A DNA stretch of 64,000 nucleotides from Cellulomonas marina (lineage in GTDB: Bacteria > Actinomycetota > Actinomycetes > Actinomycetales > Cellulomonadaceae), in NCBI RefSeq assembly GCF_900111925.1, contig NZ_FOKA01000011.1:93278-157277 (forward strand), in the 5' to 3' direction. The number at the start of each line of letters is the position of its first letter. Position 1 is the stretch's first letter. Shown in pieces: positions 37,446-47,155 of this stretch. The notes beneath the pieces are model-generated. The model ran no database searches. It was not told the origin of the DNA and saw only the letters and a list, made by a program, of their open reading frames with translations. Made by a program: the position numbers and the translations under genes.

Positions 37446-38143
37446 CCGTCTCCGACCCCGCCGCCAGCCGGCTCGACCCCGCCGCGCTGGCCCGCTACGT
37501 CGACCACACCCTGCTCAAGCCGGAGGCGACGGCCGAGGACGTGGCGGCGCTCGTCGCCGAGGGCGCGCGGCTCGGCGTCTTCTCCGTCTGCGTGTCGCCG
37601 TCGTTCCTGCCGCTGGACCTGTCCGGGGCCCCAGGCCTGAAGGTCGCCACGGTCTGCGGGTTCCCGTCGGGCAAGCACCGCAGCGAGGTCAAGGCGGCCG
37701 AGGCGGCCCGGTCCGTCGCCGACGGCGCCGACGAGGTCGACATGGTCATCGACGTGGGCGCCGCGCGTGCCGGCGACTGGGACGGCGTCACCGCGGACAT
37801 CGCGGCCGTGCGCGCCGCCGTGCCGGCCCCCGCGCTGCTCAAGGTCATCATCGAGTCGGCGGCGCTGGACGACGACGCCGTCGTCGGGGCCTGCCGCGCC
37901 GCGCAGAGCGCGGGGGCGGACTTCGTCAAGACGTCCACGGGCTTCCACCCGGCGGGCGGCGCGACCGTGCACGCGGTGCGGCTCATGGCGCAGACGGTCG
38001 GGGGCGCGCTAGGCGTCAAGGCGTCGGGCGGCATCCGCACGGCGGAGGACGCCCTGGCGATGGTCGCGGCCGGCGCCACCCGGCTGGGGCTGTCGGGGAC
38101 CGCTGCGGTGCTCGCCGGCGTCGAGGCGGGCCCGGGCTACTGA
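37442..38143 (+). CDS. deoC: Deoxyribose-phosphate aldolase
   Basis: A 233-residue class I aldolase splitting 2-deoxyribose-5-phosphate into acetaldehyde and glyceraldehyde-3-phosphate. [25 protein letters not shown] and [10 protein letters not shown] are conserved, and the Lys of DFVKTSTGF should form the Schiff base, with [14 protein letters not shown] at the phosphate site. GTG 37442 overlaps add by 4 bp. It is the last step of the deoxynucleoside pathway encoded here. Confidence 0.95.
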   Translation: MTVSDPAASRLDPAALARYVDHTLLKPEATAEDVAALVAEGARLGVFSVCVSPSFLPLDLSGAPGLKVATVCGFPSGKHRSEVKAAEAARSVADGADEVDMVIDVGAARAGDWDGVTADIAAVRAAVPAPALLKVIIESAALDDDAVVGACRAAQSAGADFVKTSTGFHPAGGATVHAVRLMAQTVGGALGVKASGGIRTAEDALAMVAAGATRLGLSGTAAVLAGVEAGPGY

Positions 38144-38161
38144 CGCCCGGACCCGCAGGGG

Positions 38162-40057
38162 TCAGGCGCTGAGCCCGAGCGCGGCGCGCACCTCGTCGGC
38201 CAGCGCGTCGAGCCGCTCCCGCGCCCGCTCCCGCGCGGCGCTCACGTCCTCGTACGACGCGTCCGGCGCGACCGCCTGCACCACCTCGAGGTAGCACTTC
38301 ACCTTCGGCTCGGTGCCGCTGGGCCGCACGACGACGCGCGTGCCGTCCTCGGCGACGAGGCGCAGGCCGGCCGTCGGCGGCAGGCCACCGCGGTCGTCGT
38401 CGGTGCCGGCCGCCAGGTCGACGGTCTCGACCACGGGGGAGCCGCCGAGGAAGGTCGGCGGCTGGTCGCGGACGCGGTCCATCGTCGTGCCGATCGCGTC
38501 GAGGTCGGTGAAGCGCGCGGAGACCTGGTCCGTCAGGTGCAGGCCGTGGGCGCGGGCGAGGTCGTCGAGCGCGTCCACGAGGGTGCGCCCCTGCGCCGCG
38601 AGGTCCGCCGCGAGCCGCGCGACCGCCAGGGCCGCCGAGATGCCGTCCTTGTCCCGCACGTGCGCGGGGTCGACGCACAGGCCCAGCGCCTCCTCGTAGC
38701 CGAAGGCGAGCCCCGGTACGCGTGCGATCCACTTGAAGCCCGTCAGCGTCTGCACGTGCCGCAGGCCGTGCGCCGCGGCGATCCGGCCCAGCAGGCGGGA
38801 GGAGACGATGGAGGAGGCGAGCGCCGGCCCGTCGGCGGCGGCGTCCCCGGGGTCGTCGCCGGTCGGCCACGCGGTGCCGCCCGCCTCACCGCCGGCCACG
38901 CGCGCGGCCACGGCCGCGCCCAGCAGCGAGCCCGTCTCGTCGCCGTGCAGCATCCGCCACCCGTCGGCCGCGGCCGTGCCGGGGGCGGTCGGGAGGGCGG
39001 CCCGCGGGTCGCGCAGCGCGACGGCGCAGCGGTCGGCGTCGGGGTCGAGCGCGAGGACCAGGTCCGCGTCGACCGTTGCCGCCAGGACGAGCGAGAGGTC
39101 GATCGCGCCCGGCTCCTCGGGGTTGGGGAAGTCCACGGTCGGGAAGTCGGGGTCGGGCGCGGCCTGCTGCGGGACGAGCTGCACCCGGCCGAACCCGGCC
39201 GCCTGCAGCACCCGCAGGGCGATCGCGCCGCCGACGCCGTGCATGGGCGTGAGCACGATGGACAGGTCCGCCGCGGGACGCCCGGGCGGCGCCGAGCCGA
39301 GCACGCTCGCCACGTACGCCTCGGCCACCTCCGGGCCGAGGACGGTCCAGCCGCTCGCGGCTCGCGGGACGCTCGCGACGGAGGGCACGCGCGCGATGGC
39401 CGCGGCGATCCCGCCGTCGTACGGCGGCACGATCTGGGCGCCCTGGCCCGCGCCGTGCACCACCCGGCCGCCGAGGTAGACCTTGTAGCCGTTGTCCTGC
39501 GGCGGGTTGTGCGAGGCGGTGACCATGACGCCGGCGTCCGCCCCGAGGTGCCGCACCGCGAAGGCCAGGACCGGCGTCGGCAGCGGCCCCGGCAGCAGGC
39601 GCACGTCGCACCCGACGGCCGTGAGGACGGCCGCCGTGTCGTGCGCGAAGTCCACCGACCGGTGCCGGGCGTCGTACCCCACGACGACGACGGGCGGGCC
39701 GCCCGCTCCCTCGGTCTCGCCGAGCAGGAAGTCGGCCAGCCCGGAGGCCGCCCGGATCACCACGGCCCGGTTCATGCGGTTGGGCCCGCCGCCGAGGCGC
39801 CCGCGCAGCCCGGCCGTCCCGAACTGCAGGGTGCCCGCGAACCGGTCGGCGAGCTCCTCGCGCGCGGCACCGGTGTCGGACAGCACGCTGAGCACGCGCA
39901 GGTCGTGCGTCTCCTGCCCGGGCTCCCAGCCCTCGGGCTGCGTGCGGGCCCGCCCGAGCAGGTCCCGCAGCTCCTGCGCGGTCGTCGCGTCGGGGTCGTC
40001 GTCGATCCAGGCCTGGACCTGCTGCTCGAGGGTGGCCAGGTCGACGTCCGCGCTCAT
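38162..40057 (-). CDS. pmmB: Phospho-sugar mutase (phosphomannomutase/phosphopentomutase-like)
   Basis: A 631-residue alpha-D-phosphohexomutase. VTASHNPPQDNGYKVYLGG carries the phosphoserine, LALDPDADRCAV binds the metal, GDETGSLLG recognises sugar, and SGTEPKVKCYLEV binds phosphate. Mycobacteria have pmmB beside deoD in the same way (Rv3308-Rv3307). Position in a nucleoside cluster suggests it may interconvert (deoxy)ribose-1- and -5-phosphate, linking the phosphorylases to deoC; this is inference, and hexose phosphates are an equally likely substrate. ATG 40057 has a TAGCGT box 6 nt upstream. Confidence 0.88.
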   Translation of the reverse strand: MSADVDLATLEQQVQAWIDDDPDATTAQELRDLLGRARTQPEGWEPGQETHDLRVLSVLSDTGAAREELADRFAGTLQFGTAGLRGRLGGGPNRMNRAVVIRAASGLADFLLGETEGAGGPPVVVVGYDARHRSVDFAHDTAAVLTAVGCDVRLLPGPLPTPVLAFAVRHLGADAGVMVTASHNPPQDNGYKVYLGGRVVHGAGQGAQIVPPYDGGIAAAIARVPSVASVPRAASGWTVLGPEVAEAYVASVLGSAPPGRPAADLSIVLTPMHGVGGAIALRVLQAAGFGRVQLVPQQAAPDPDFPTVDFPNPEEPGAIDLSLVLAATVDADLVLALDPDADRCAVALRDPRAALPTAPGTAAADGWRMLHGDETGSLLGAAVAARVAGGEAGGTAWPTGDDPGDAAADGPALASSIVSSRLLGRIAAAHGLRHVQTLTGFKWIARVPGLAFGYEEALGLCVDPAHVRDKDGISAALAVARLAADLAAQGRTLVDALDDLARAHGLHLTDQVSARFTDLDAIGTTMDRVRDQPPTFLGGSPVVETVDLAAGTDDDRGGLPPTAGLRLVAEDGTRVVVRPSGTEPKVKCYLEVVQAVAPDASYEDVSAARERARERLDALADEVRAALGLSA

Positions 40058-40063
40058 GGGGCC

Positions 40064-40069
40064 ACGCTA
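40064..40069 (-). promoter_or_regulatory. -10 box, leaderless phosphomutase promoter
   Basis: TAGCGT (minus strand) ends 6 nt before ATG 40057. Confidence 0.55.
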
Positions 40070-40093
40070 GCGGCCGACCCGCCGCCGGGGACG

Positions 40094-40927
40094 TCAGAGG
40101 CGCCGGACGACGTCCGCCAGGAGCGCGCTGATCCGCGGGCCGGCGGCCCGGCCCGCCTCGAGGACCTCCTCGTGCGAGAGCGGCTCGGAGCCGACGCCGG
40201 CCGCGAGGTTCGTCACGAGGGAGATGCCCAGCACCTCCATGCCCGCGTGCCGGGCGGCGATCGCGTCGAGGGTCGTGCTCATCCCGACGAGGTGGCCGCC
40301 GAGGATCCCGGCCATCCGCACCTCGGCGGGCGTCTCGTAGTGCGGCCCGCGGAACTGCACGTACACGCCCTCGGGCAGCGCGGGGTCGACCTCGCGCGCG
40401 ACCGCCCGCAGGCGGGAGGAGTACAGGTCCGTCAGGTCGACGAAGGTGGCGCCCTCCAGCGGCGAGGCCGCCGTGAGGTTGATGTGGTCGCTGATGAGCA
40501 CCGGCGTCCCCGGGCCCCAGCTCGGGTCCAGCCCACCGCAGCCGTTGGTGAGGACCACGGTCGAGCAGCCCGCGGCCGCCGCCGTCCGGACCCCGTGCAC
40601 GACGGCGCGCACCCCGCGGCCCTCGTACAGGTGCGTGCGCGAGCCGAGCACGAGGGCGTGCTTGGTGCCGGCGTCGGTCGTGATGCGCACCGAACGGAGC
40701 GTCCCGACGTGGCCGACGACGGCCGGTGCCGTGAAGCCGGGCAGGTCCGTGCTGGCCACCTCGGCCACCGTCTCCCCGAGCAGGTCGGCGGCCCCGCCCC
40801 AGCCGGAGCCGAGGACGAGAGCGACGTCGTGCTGCTCGACGCCGGTGGCCGCCGCGAGGGCCTCGGCGGCGGCGCGCGCCACCTGCATCGGGTCGGTCGT
40901 GGGGTCGTCGAGCGAGGGCGTCGTCAT
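40094..40927 (-). CDS. punA: Purine-nucleoside phosphorylase, trimeric type
   Basis: A 277-residue class I PNP cleaving (deoxy)inosine and (deoxy)guanosine with phosphate. LVLGSGWGGAADLLGE is the phosphate loop, VVLTNGCGGLDPSWGPGTPV and ISDHINLT line the active site, and YVQFRGPHYETPAEVRM with GMSTTLDAIAARHAG complete it. ATG 40927; a TAGCCT box on the minus strand (40941-40936) lies 8 nt upstream. Transcribed in the same direction as, and just upstream of, the phosphomutase, and divergent from lpdA. Confidence 0.94.
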   Translation of the reverse strand: MTTPSLDDPTTDPMQVARAAAEALAAATGVEQHDVALVLGSGWGGAADLLGETVAEVASTDLPGFTAPAVVGHVGTLRSVRITTDAGTKHALVLGSRTHLYEGRGVRAVVHGVRTAAAAGCSTVVLTNGCGGLDPSWGPGTPVLISDHINLTAASPLEGATFVDLTDLYSSRLRAVAREVDPALPEGVYVQFRGPHYETPAEVRMAGILGGHLVGMSTTLDAIAARHAGMEVLGISLVTNLAAGVGSEPLSHEEVLEAGRAAGPRISALLADVVRRL

Positions 40928-40935
40928 GGCGCCTG

Positions 40936-40941
40936 AGGCTA
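40936..40941 (-). promoter_or_regulatory. -10 box for punA
   Basis: TAGCCT (minus strand) ends 8 nt before ATG 40927, implying a leader of zero to two nt. Confidence 0.5.
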
Positions 40942-40989
40942 GCCCTCGTCGCGACGCCCGCCCGTGCGGGTGCGCGTCACCCGTTCGGG

Positions 40990-40995
40990 CAGAAT
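40990..40995 (+). promoter_or_regulatory. -10 box, leaderless lpdA promoter
   Basis: CAGAAT ends 7 nt before GTG 41003. An inverted repeat with arms CGGGTG and CACCCG (40967-40983) lies just upstream, over the -35 zone. Confidence 0.45.
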
Positions 40996-41002
40996 GGGTG
41001 CC

Positions 41003-42433
41003 GTGAGCCCCACCACCGCGCCCCGCCCGGCCACCCGCGTCGTCGTCGTCGGGGGCGGGCCCGGCGGCTACGAGGCCGCGCTCGTCGCCCGCCGTCAGGG
41101 TGCGGAGGTCACGGTCGTCGAGCGGCAGGGCGTGGGCGGCGCCGCGGTGCTCACCGACGTCATGCCGTCGAAGACCCTCATCGCCACCGCCGAGTGGCTG
41201 ACCATCGCCGACCGGGCCCCCGAGCTGGGGATCCGCGTCGAGGGGCTGCCCGGGTCGGGTACGGACGCGCGGCACGTCATCGACCTCGCCGCGGTGAACA
41301 CGCGCGTGAAGGCGCTGGCGGCGGCGCAGTCCGCGGACATCCGCACGCGCCTGACGAACGACGGCGTGCGGGTGCTGCGGGGCCACGGCCGGCTGGACGG
41401 GCCCGACAAGGTCGTCGTCGAGACGGCCGACGGCGAGACCGAGACGCTGGAGGCCGACGCCGTCCTGCTGGCGACGGGCGCCACGCCGCGCGCGCTGCCC
41501 GACGCCCAGCCCGACGGCGAGCGCATCCTCACGTGGACGCAGTTGTACGACCTGGACCGGCTGCCGGAGCGCCTGATCGTCGTCGGCTCCGGCGTCACGG
41601 GCGCGGAGTTCGCCGGGGCCTTCACCTCGTTGGGCTCGCACGTCGTGCTCGTCTCGTCGCGCGACCGCGTGCTGCCGGGGGAGGACGCCGACGCGGCGGA
41701 GACGCTCGAGCGCGTGTTCCGCCAGCGCGGCATGACCGTCATGAGCCGGTCGCGCGCGAGCAAGGCCCGCCGCACGGCCGACGGCGTCGTCGTCACGCTC
41801 GAGGACGGCCGCGAGATCGAGGGATCGCACGTCCTCATGGCCGTCGGTGCCGTCCCCAACACGGACGACCTGGGCCTCGAGTCGGCGGGCGTCGCCGTCA
41901 GCGCGTCGGGTCACATCGAGGTCGACCGCGTCTCACGCACCACGGCGCGCGGCGTGTACGCCGCCGGGGACTGCACGGGCATCTACCCGCTGGCCTCCGT
42001 CGCGGCGACGCAGGGTCGCATCGCCATGTCGCACGCGCTCGGGGACCTCGTGCAGCCGCTGTCGCTGCGGGCCGTGGCCGCCAACGTCTTCACCAACCCG
42101 GAGATCGCCACGGTGGGCCGCAGCGAGTCGCGGCTGCAGGAGCTCGGCATCAAGTACGAGACCCAGATGCTGCCGCTGTCCCGCAACCCGCGCGCGAAGA
42201 TGCTGGGCGTCCGGGACGGGTTCTTCAAGATCTTCGCGCGGGAGGGGTCGGGCACCGTGCTGGGCGCGGTCGTCGTCGGGCCGCGCGCGTCGGAGGCGGT
42301 CTACCCGCTGACGCTGGCCGTCACGCACCGCATGCAGGTCGACGCGCTGGCCAACGCGTCCACGGTGTACCCGTCGATGTCGGGCACGGCCGCCGAGGTG
42401 GCGCGCCTGCTCTGGCACGGCATCGGGGACTGA
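41003..42433 (+). CDS. lpdA: LpdA-type NAD(P)H-quinone dehydrogenase (flavoprotein)
   Basis: A 476-residue two-dinucleotide-binding flavoprotein. FAD site VVVVGGGPGGYEAALVARRQ at the N-terminus, NAD(P) site LIVVGSGVTGAEFAGAF near residue 195, and YAAGDCTGIYPLASVAATQG. Where lipoamide dehydrogenases have the redox-active Cys pair, this protein reads GVGGAAVLTDVMPSKTL, with both Cys missing, as in mycobacterial LpdA (Rv3303c), which reduces quinones rather than lipoamide. So a lipoamide role is unlikely. Gene order near deoD is the mycobacterial one. Confidence 0.88.
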   Translation: MSPTTAPRPATRVVVVGGGPGGYEAALVARRQGAEVTVVERQGVGGAAVLTDVMPSKTLIATAEWLTIADRAPELGIRVEGLPGSGTDARHVIDLAAVNTRVKALAAAQSADIRTRLTNDGVRVLRGHGRLDGPDKVVVETADGETETLEADAVLLATGATPRALPDAQPDGERILTWTQLYDLDRLPERLIVVGSGVTGAEFAGAFTSLGSHVVLVSSRDRVLPGEDADAAETLERVFRQRGMTVMSRSRASKARRTADGVVVTLEDGREIEGSHVLMAVGAVPNTDDLGLESAGVAVSASGHIEVDRVSRTTARGVYAAGDCTGIYPLASVAATQGRIAMSHALGDLVQPLSLRAVAANVFTNPEIATVGRSESRLQELGIKYETQMLPLSRNPRAKMLGVRDGFFKIFAREGSGTVLGAVVVGPRASEAVYPLTLAVTHRMQVDALANASTVYPSMSGTAAEVARLLWHGIGD

Positions 42434-42452
42434 GACGTCCGGCCTCCGGCAG

Positions 42453-43511
42453 GTGCCGCCCGTCGTGCGACCGCTCGTCCAGCCCGCCAAGGCGCAGCCG
42501 GGGGACCGCGTCGCCGTGCTCTCGCCGTCGTTCGCGGCGCCGGGCTTCGCACCCGCCGTGCACGAGCAGGCGATGCGACGCCTGACGGAGGTGACCGGTC
42601 TCGTCCCCGTCGAGTACCCGACGACCCGTCGCCTGGGCGCGAGCGCCGTCGACCGGGCCGCCGACCTCAACGCGGCGTTCGCGGATCCCCACATCCGCGC
42701 CGTGGTCGCGACGGTCGGCGGCGAGGACCAGATCACCGTCGTCCCGCACCTGGACGCCGCGGCCGTGCGCGACGACCCCAAGCCGTTCCTCGGGTACAGC
42801 GACAACACCAACATCCTGACCTGGCTCTGGACCAACGGTGTCGCGGGCTACTACGGCGGGTCGACGCAGGTCCACCTCGGGCCGGGGCCGCGGGTCGACG
42901 AGGTGCACGCACGGTCGCTACGGGCGGCGCTGCTCACCGGCGGGAGGCTCGAGGTGACGGAGCCGGGCGAGTCGGAGGACCTGGGGCACGACTGGCTCGA
43001 CCCGCGCGCGCTCACGGAGCACGGCGAGCGGGAGCCGACCGAGCCGTGGACGTGGGCGGGGCCCGCGCGCACCGTCACCGGCCCCACCTGGGGCGGCTGC
43101 GCCGAGGTGCTGCAGTGGCTCCTCACGGCGGGACGGTTCCCGGCGGACCCGGGCGTGCTCACCGGCGCCGTCCTGCTGGTGGAGACCTCCGAGGAGCTCA
43201 TCCCGCCGCGGGAGCTCGGCTGGATCCTGCGCTCCCTCGGGGAGCGGGGGGTGCTCGGGGCCGTGGCCGCCGTCGTGGCCGCGCGGCCGCCCACCTCGCA
43301 CTTCACCGACCGCCCCGGGGCCGACGAGCGCCGTCGCCGCCGTGAGGCGCAGCGGGACGTGGTCGTGGACGTGGTCGGGCGCTACAACGCCGACGCCCCG
43401 GTCGTGGTCGGACCCCCGTTCGGCCACACGCGGCCGCAGTGGGTCGTGCCCTACGGCGGCACGATGACGGTGGACGGCGTCGCCCGTCGCCTCTGGGCCG
43501 ACTACGGCTGA
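42453..43511 (+). CDS. S66 family LD-carboxypeptidase
   Basis: A 352-residue serine peptidase, LdcA/MccF-like. GDRVAVLSPSFAAPG at the N-terminus, FLGYSDNTNILTWL with the nucleophilic Ser, LLVETSEELIPPREL with the catalytic Glu, and PPFGHTRPQWVVPYGG with the His. LdcA members recycle peptidoglycan tetrapeptides, MccF members hydrolyse peptidyl-adenylate toxins; the sequence does not decide which. GTG 42453 lies 19 bp after lpdA, so they may be co-transcribed. Confidence 0.88.
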   Translation: MPPVVRPLVQPAKAQPGDRVAVLSPSFAAPGFAPAVHEQAMRRLTEVTGLVPVEYPTTRRLGASAVDRAADLNAAFADPHIRAVVATVGGEDQITVVPHLDAAAVRDDPKPFLGYSDNTNILTWLWTNGVAGYYGGSTQVHLGPGPRVDEVHARSLRAALLTGGRLEVTEPGESEDLGHDWLDPRALTEHGEREPTEPWTWAGPARTVTGPTWGGCAEVLQWLLTAGRFPADPGVLTGAVLLVETSEELIPPRELGWILRSLGERGVLGAVAAVVAARPPTSHFTDRPGADERRRRREAQRDVVVDVVGRYNADAPVVVGPPFGHTRPQWVVPYGGTMTVDGVARRLWADYG

Positions 43512-43621
43512 GGCCGTGCCGGTCGCCCCTGCGGTCCGGTGCCGCTGCACCGCGCCGGCGACTGACGCGCGCCGCGCCCCTGTGGTCTGATCGGGTCGGG
43601 CGGCAGCAGGAGGAGGCCCAG

Positions 43622-44966
43622 GTGCGCGCACGGGCGGGGCGGCGGGTCGAGCACGAGGTCGTGTGGGACGACGAGCCCGACGAGGACGTGCCCGCGCCAC
43701 CCCTGCGGGCGGGGGAGCCGCCGGTACGACCCCGGCGATCCGGCCGCCGTGCACGGGCCTTCATCGCCGGTGCCGCCGCCGCGGGTCTGGCGGCGTGGGT
43801 GGTGACGGCCCAGGTGCAGGTCGCGCGCGAGGACGCCCGCCTGCGCGCGCTCGACGGCCTCTCGGTGGACCTCGACCGCCCGCTCGTCGAGGCGTGGTCG
43901 GTGGAGGGCCGGTGGCTGCGGGGCACCGGGGACGACGTCGTGCTCGTCGCCCGGGAGCCGGCCGGCACCGACGCGGTCGACCTGGCCACGGGGCGGGTGC
44001 TGTTCTCCGACGTCGGGAGCTGCACCTTCCCCGGCGGCGAGGGGCCGGCGGCCCTGCGAGACGAGACCGTCGTCGTGTGCCGGCAGGACGGCACGTCCCT
44101 CGTCGGTGCCGGTGCGGTGACCGTGCGGGACGACAGGACCGGCGCGCTCGTGCGCGAGGTGCCGCAAGACCTCCGCAGCCCGGTGGCCATGACGGCGTCG
44201 CTGTTCCTCGACCTCGTCCCCGACGACGGCGGCGGGGCGAGCCTGGTGGCGTCCTCCATCAGGACCGGCGCGACGGCCTGGACGCGCGCGTTCCCCGACG
44301 TCGACCCGCGGGCCACGTGGGTCGGGATGGACGACGAGAGGCGGGCGGCCGTCGTGACCACCGCCGGCAGGACCTGGTTCGACGCGACGACCGGCGAGGA
44401 CGTGGCCGCGCCCGAGCCCGGCCCCGAGCTCGCTACCGTGCCCGCTACCGTGCCCGGCGACCTCGTCGAGGTCCGGCTCGACGACGGCAGCGGGCCGGAC
44501 GTCGTCCACGTGACCGCGGTCGTGCCCGGCGTCGAGGGCACGGTCCTGGCCGCCCACGACGCGACCTCCGGCGCCCGGCTGTGGGTCAGCGAGCCGATGC
44601 CCGGCCCGTCCGAGGGCACCACCGTGCTGGCGGAGCGCGTCCTCGTCCCGACGATGCGGGGCGTCACGGCGCTCGACGCGGCGACGGACGCCGTGGTCCG
44701 GTGCCCCGACGGGCACGGCCTACGGGCAGCCGGTCGGCTTCGCGACGGACGGGCGCCGCGTGCTGCAGGTCGAGCCGGCGGCGGCCGGCCCGGTCGTCGT
44801 CGCGCGGGACCTGCGGTCGGGCGAGGAGCTGTGGACGCTGCCGGACCCGGCCGGCGGGACCGTGCTGACCGCCAGCTCGATGTCCACGCACACGCTGGCC
44901 GACGGCTCGCTGGCCGTGGTCACGGGCGGCCGTATCACGCGCCTCGTCCCGCCGGGCGAGGAGTGA
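43622..44966 (+). pseudogene. PQQ-repeat (BamB-like) membrane protein, frameshifted
   Basis: Starts at GTG 43622 behind AGGAGGAGG (43608-43616). It has an acidic N-terminus, one membrane segment ([20 protein letters not shown]) and extracytoplasmic PQQ-like beta-propeller repeats such as VLAAHDATSGARLWVSE. Reading continues to VTALDAATDAVVR, then the frame must move by one base between about 44690 and 44705 to continue as GTAYGQPVGFATDGRRVLQV and RDLRSGEELWTLPDPAGG up to the TGA at 44964-44966. Total length 1345 nt is 3n+1, consistent with one extra base. Either a genuine broken gene or a sequencing error. Confidence 0.75.
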
Positions 44967-45026
44967 GAGACGGCGCCACGACCCGTGCCGGCCCTCTGGA
45001 CCTCCTGGGCCTGGCACGCTCATCCC

Positions 45027-45800
45027 GTGAATCCGGATGCGCTGCTGCCGCCCCTCGACGGCGCGACCCATCTCAACGCCCTGCGCCAGGACGTGGCACG
45101 GCTGCGGGCGCTCGCCCGGGAGCTGGATCCGTCGGCGCCCGTGCCCGGCTGCCCGGGCTGGACCGTCGAAGACGTCGTCCGTCACGTCGCCGACGTCTAC
45201 CTGCGCCAGTCGACGGCGATCGCCGTCGGTCACCGCGTGCCGCCGGGGGACGCGGCGGGCGCCCCGCTGCCCGACGAGGCCGCCCTCGCCCACCTCGACC
45301 GGGGCACGGGTGCCATCCTCGCGGCGGTCGACCGGCCGTCCCTGACGCCGTGCTGGACCTGGCCGACGCCGGACGGCCGGCTGTCCTTCTGGCAGCGACG
45401 CATGGCGCAGGAGACGTTGATCCACCGGGTCGACCTCGAGCAGGCGGCCGGCGAGCCGTCCCTCGTCGACCCGGCGCTGGCGCTCGACGGGATCGACGAG
45501 GTGCTCACGGTCTTCCTCCCGCTGTCGCTTCCCGCCGACGGTCCCTCGTCGGGCATCGGGCCGGACCTCCGGTCGTCGGTCGTCGTCGAGGCGGGCGGGA
45601 GGGCTTGGGGTGTCGAGGTCACGGGCGCGCAGGCGGAGGTGAGGTCCACCGACCCGACCGCGGCCGCCACGGTACGGGGCGCGCCGGACGCCGTGCTGCT
45701 GTGGCTGTGGGGCCGCGGCGACCGGGACGCGCTGACCGTCGACGGCGACGGTGCGCACGTCGCCGCTCTGCGCCGGGCACTGGCGGCCGCGACGCAGTAG
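45027..45800 (+). CDS. Maleylpyruvate isomerase (mycothiol-dependent/DinB-like) family protein
   Basis: A 257-residue protein with the MDMPI N-terminal helical bundle: PVPGCPGWTVEDVVRHVADV, and RRMAQETLIHRVDLEQAAGE with the metal His/Glu ligands, followed by a C-terminal SCP2-like part (VRGAPDAVLLWLWGRGDRDA). Most actinobacterial members are uncharacterised enzymes that use mycothiol or transfer groups to it. GTG 45027 is chosen over upstream codons; CACGCT 6 nt upstream is a weak -10. No catabolic operon nearby, so a true maleylpyruvate isomerase function is doubtful. Confidence 0.8.
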   Translation: MNPDALLPPLDGATHLNALRQDVARLRALARELDPSAPVPGCPGWTVEDVVRHVADVYLRQSTAIAVGHRVPPGDAAGAPLPDEAALAHLDRGTGAILAAVDRPSLTPCWTWPTPDGRLSFWQRRMAQETLIHRVDLEQAAGEPSLVDPALALDGIDEVLTVFLPLSLPADGPSSGIGPDLRSSVVVEAGGRAWGVEVTGAQAEVRSTDPTAAATVRGAPDAVLLWLWGRGDRDALTVDGDGAHVAALRRALAAATQ

Positions 45801-45844
45801 CGGCGGCCCGCGCACCGCGCCGCCGACGAGGGCCGAGGCCGACC

Positions 45845-46612
45845 TCAGCCCGCGTCGAGCTCGTACCGCGCCAGGAGCTCCCAGGCCGCCTGCGCGTGCG
45901 CAGTCTCCTGAGCGCGGGCGTCGCCCAGGTTGCGCTCGCCCCCCTCGCCCCCGACGAGAACCACCGCGTTGCCGCGCCGGGTGAGCACGGCGTAGGTACC
46001 CAGCGCTCCGTCGTCGGTCCCGCCGTTGTACGACGTCGCGAGACCTGTGCCCTGCGCGCCGACGGCCACGTCCTCACGGACGTACACGGTCGTTGCGTCC
46101 GGTTCCTCAGGAGCGCACCCGGCGAGCCGGCCGCGGACGCGGTCCAGCTCCACCACGGCCGCCGCGGCGTCGGGGAACACGGCGACCTGCTGCACGGGGA
46201 CGACCGCCTCGAACTCCCCGGTACCGAGCTCCTGGCCCCGCATGGCGACCGCCGTGTCCGGCTGCCCGGCGCCGCACCCCGGCGGCAGTCGCCAGGGGAC
46301 GACGACCTCGACGAGCTGCCGCGGCAACCCCTGCCCGTCCAGCGCAGCCGGCGGCAGGAGGACCTCGTCGGGCACGTCTGTGGGAGCCACCACCGGCGTA
46401 GGGGCGAGGGACGCGTCGGGCGTCGCGGGCGCTTCGGACGGCGTCGCGCTCGCGGTGACCGACGCCAGCTGGCCGGTTGGGGACGCGCTCGTCGCGGGCG
46501 CCGCTGACGAGCCGTCCGAGGTGCAGGCGGTCACACCGCCAGCGGTGAGGACGGCCAGGACGCCGGCGCACGCGGTCGCCGTGCGGGCCCTGGAGGTGCG
46601 GGTGGTGCGCAT
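45845..46612 (-). CDS. Secreted lipoprotein, PknH sensor-like C-terminal region
   Basis: A 255-residue lipoprotein with lipobox VTAC at Cys30, a Ser/Ala/Thr/Pro-rich linker (about 31-80), and a globular domain with two Cys (PPGCGAG and RLAGCAPEEP) and VPVQQVAVFPDAAAAVVELD. The pattern loosely recalls the extracytoplasmic sensor domain of actinobacterial PknH-type proteins, but I cannot confirm that. Starts ATG 46612 with GGAAGGGG about 10 nt upstream. Convergent to the maleylpyruvate isomerase-like gene, 44 bp between stops. Confidence 0.7.
   Translation of the reverse strand: MRTTRTSRARTATACAGVLAVLTAGGVTACTSDGSSAAPATSASPTGQLASVTASATPSEAPATPDASLAPTPVVAPTDVPDEVLLPPAALDGQGLPRQLVEVVVPWRLPPGCGAGQPDTAVAMRGQELGTGEFEAVVPVQQVAVFPDAAAAVVELDRVRGRLAGCAPEEPDATTVYVREDVAVGAQGTGLATSYNGGTDDGALGTYAVLTRRGNAVVLVGGEGGERNLGDARAQETAHAQAAWELLARYELDAG

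Positions 46613-47155
<543 letters not shown>

Noticed and set aside
41003..42433. Dihydrolipoamide dehydrogenase
   Set aside because: The redox-active Cys pair is absent (GVGGAAVLTDVMPSK), which fits quinone-reducing LpdA rather than a lipoamide enzyme.
43439..46507. A 1022-codon open frame on the plus strand
   Set aside because: Only the first part up to about 44700 is protein-like (PQQ repeats). Beyond the frameshift it is antisense or out-of-frame to real genes.
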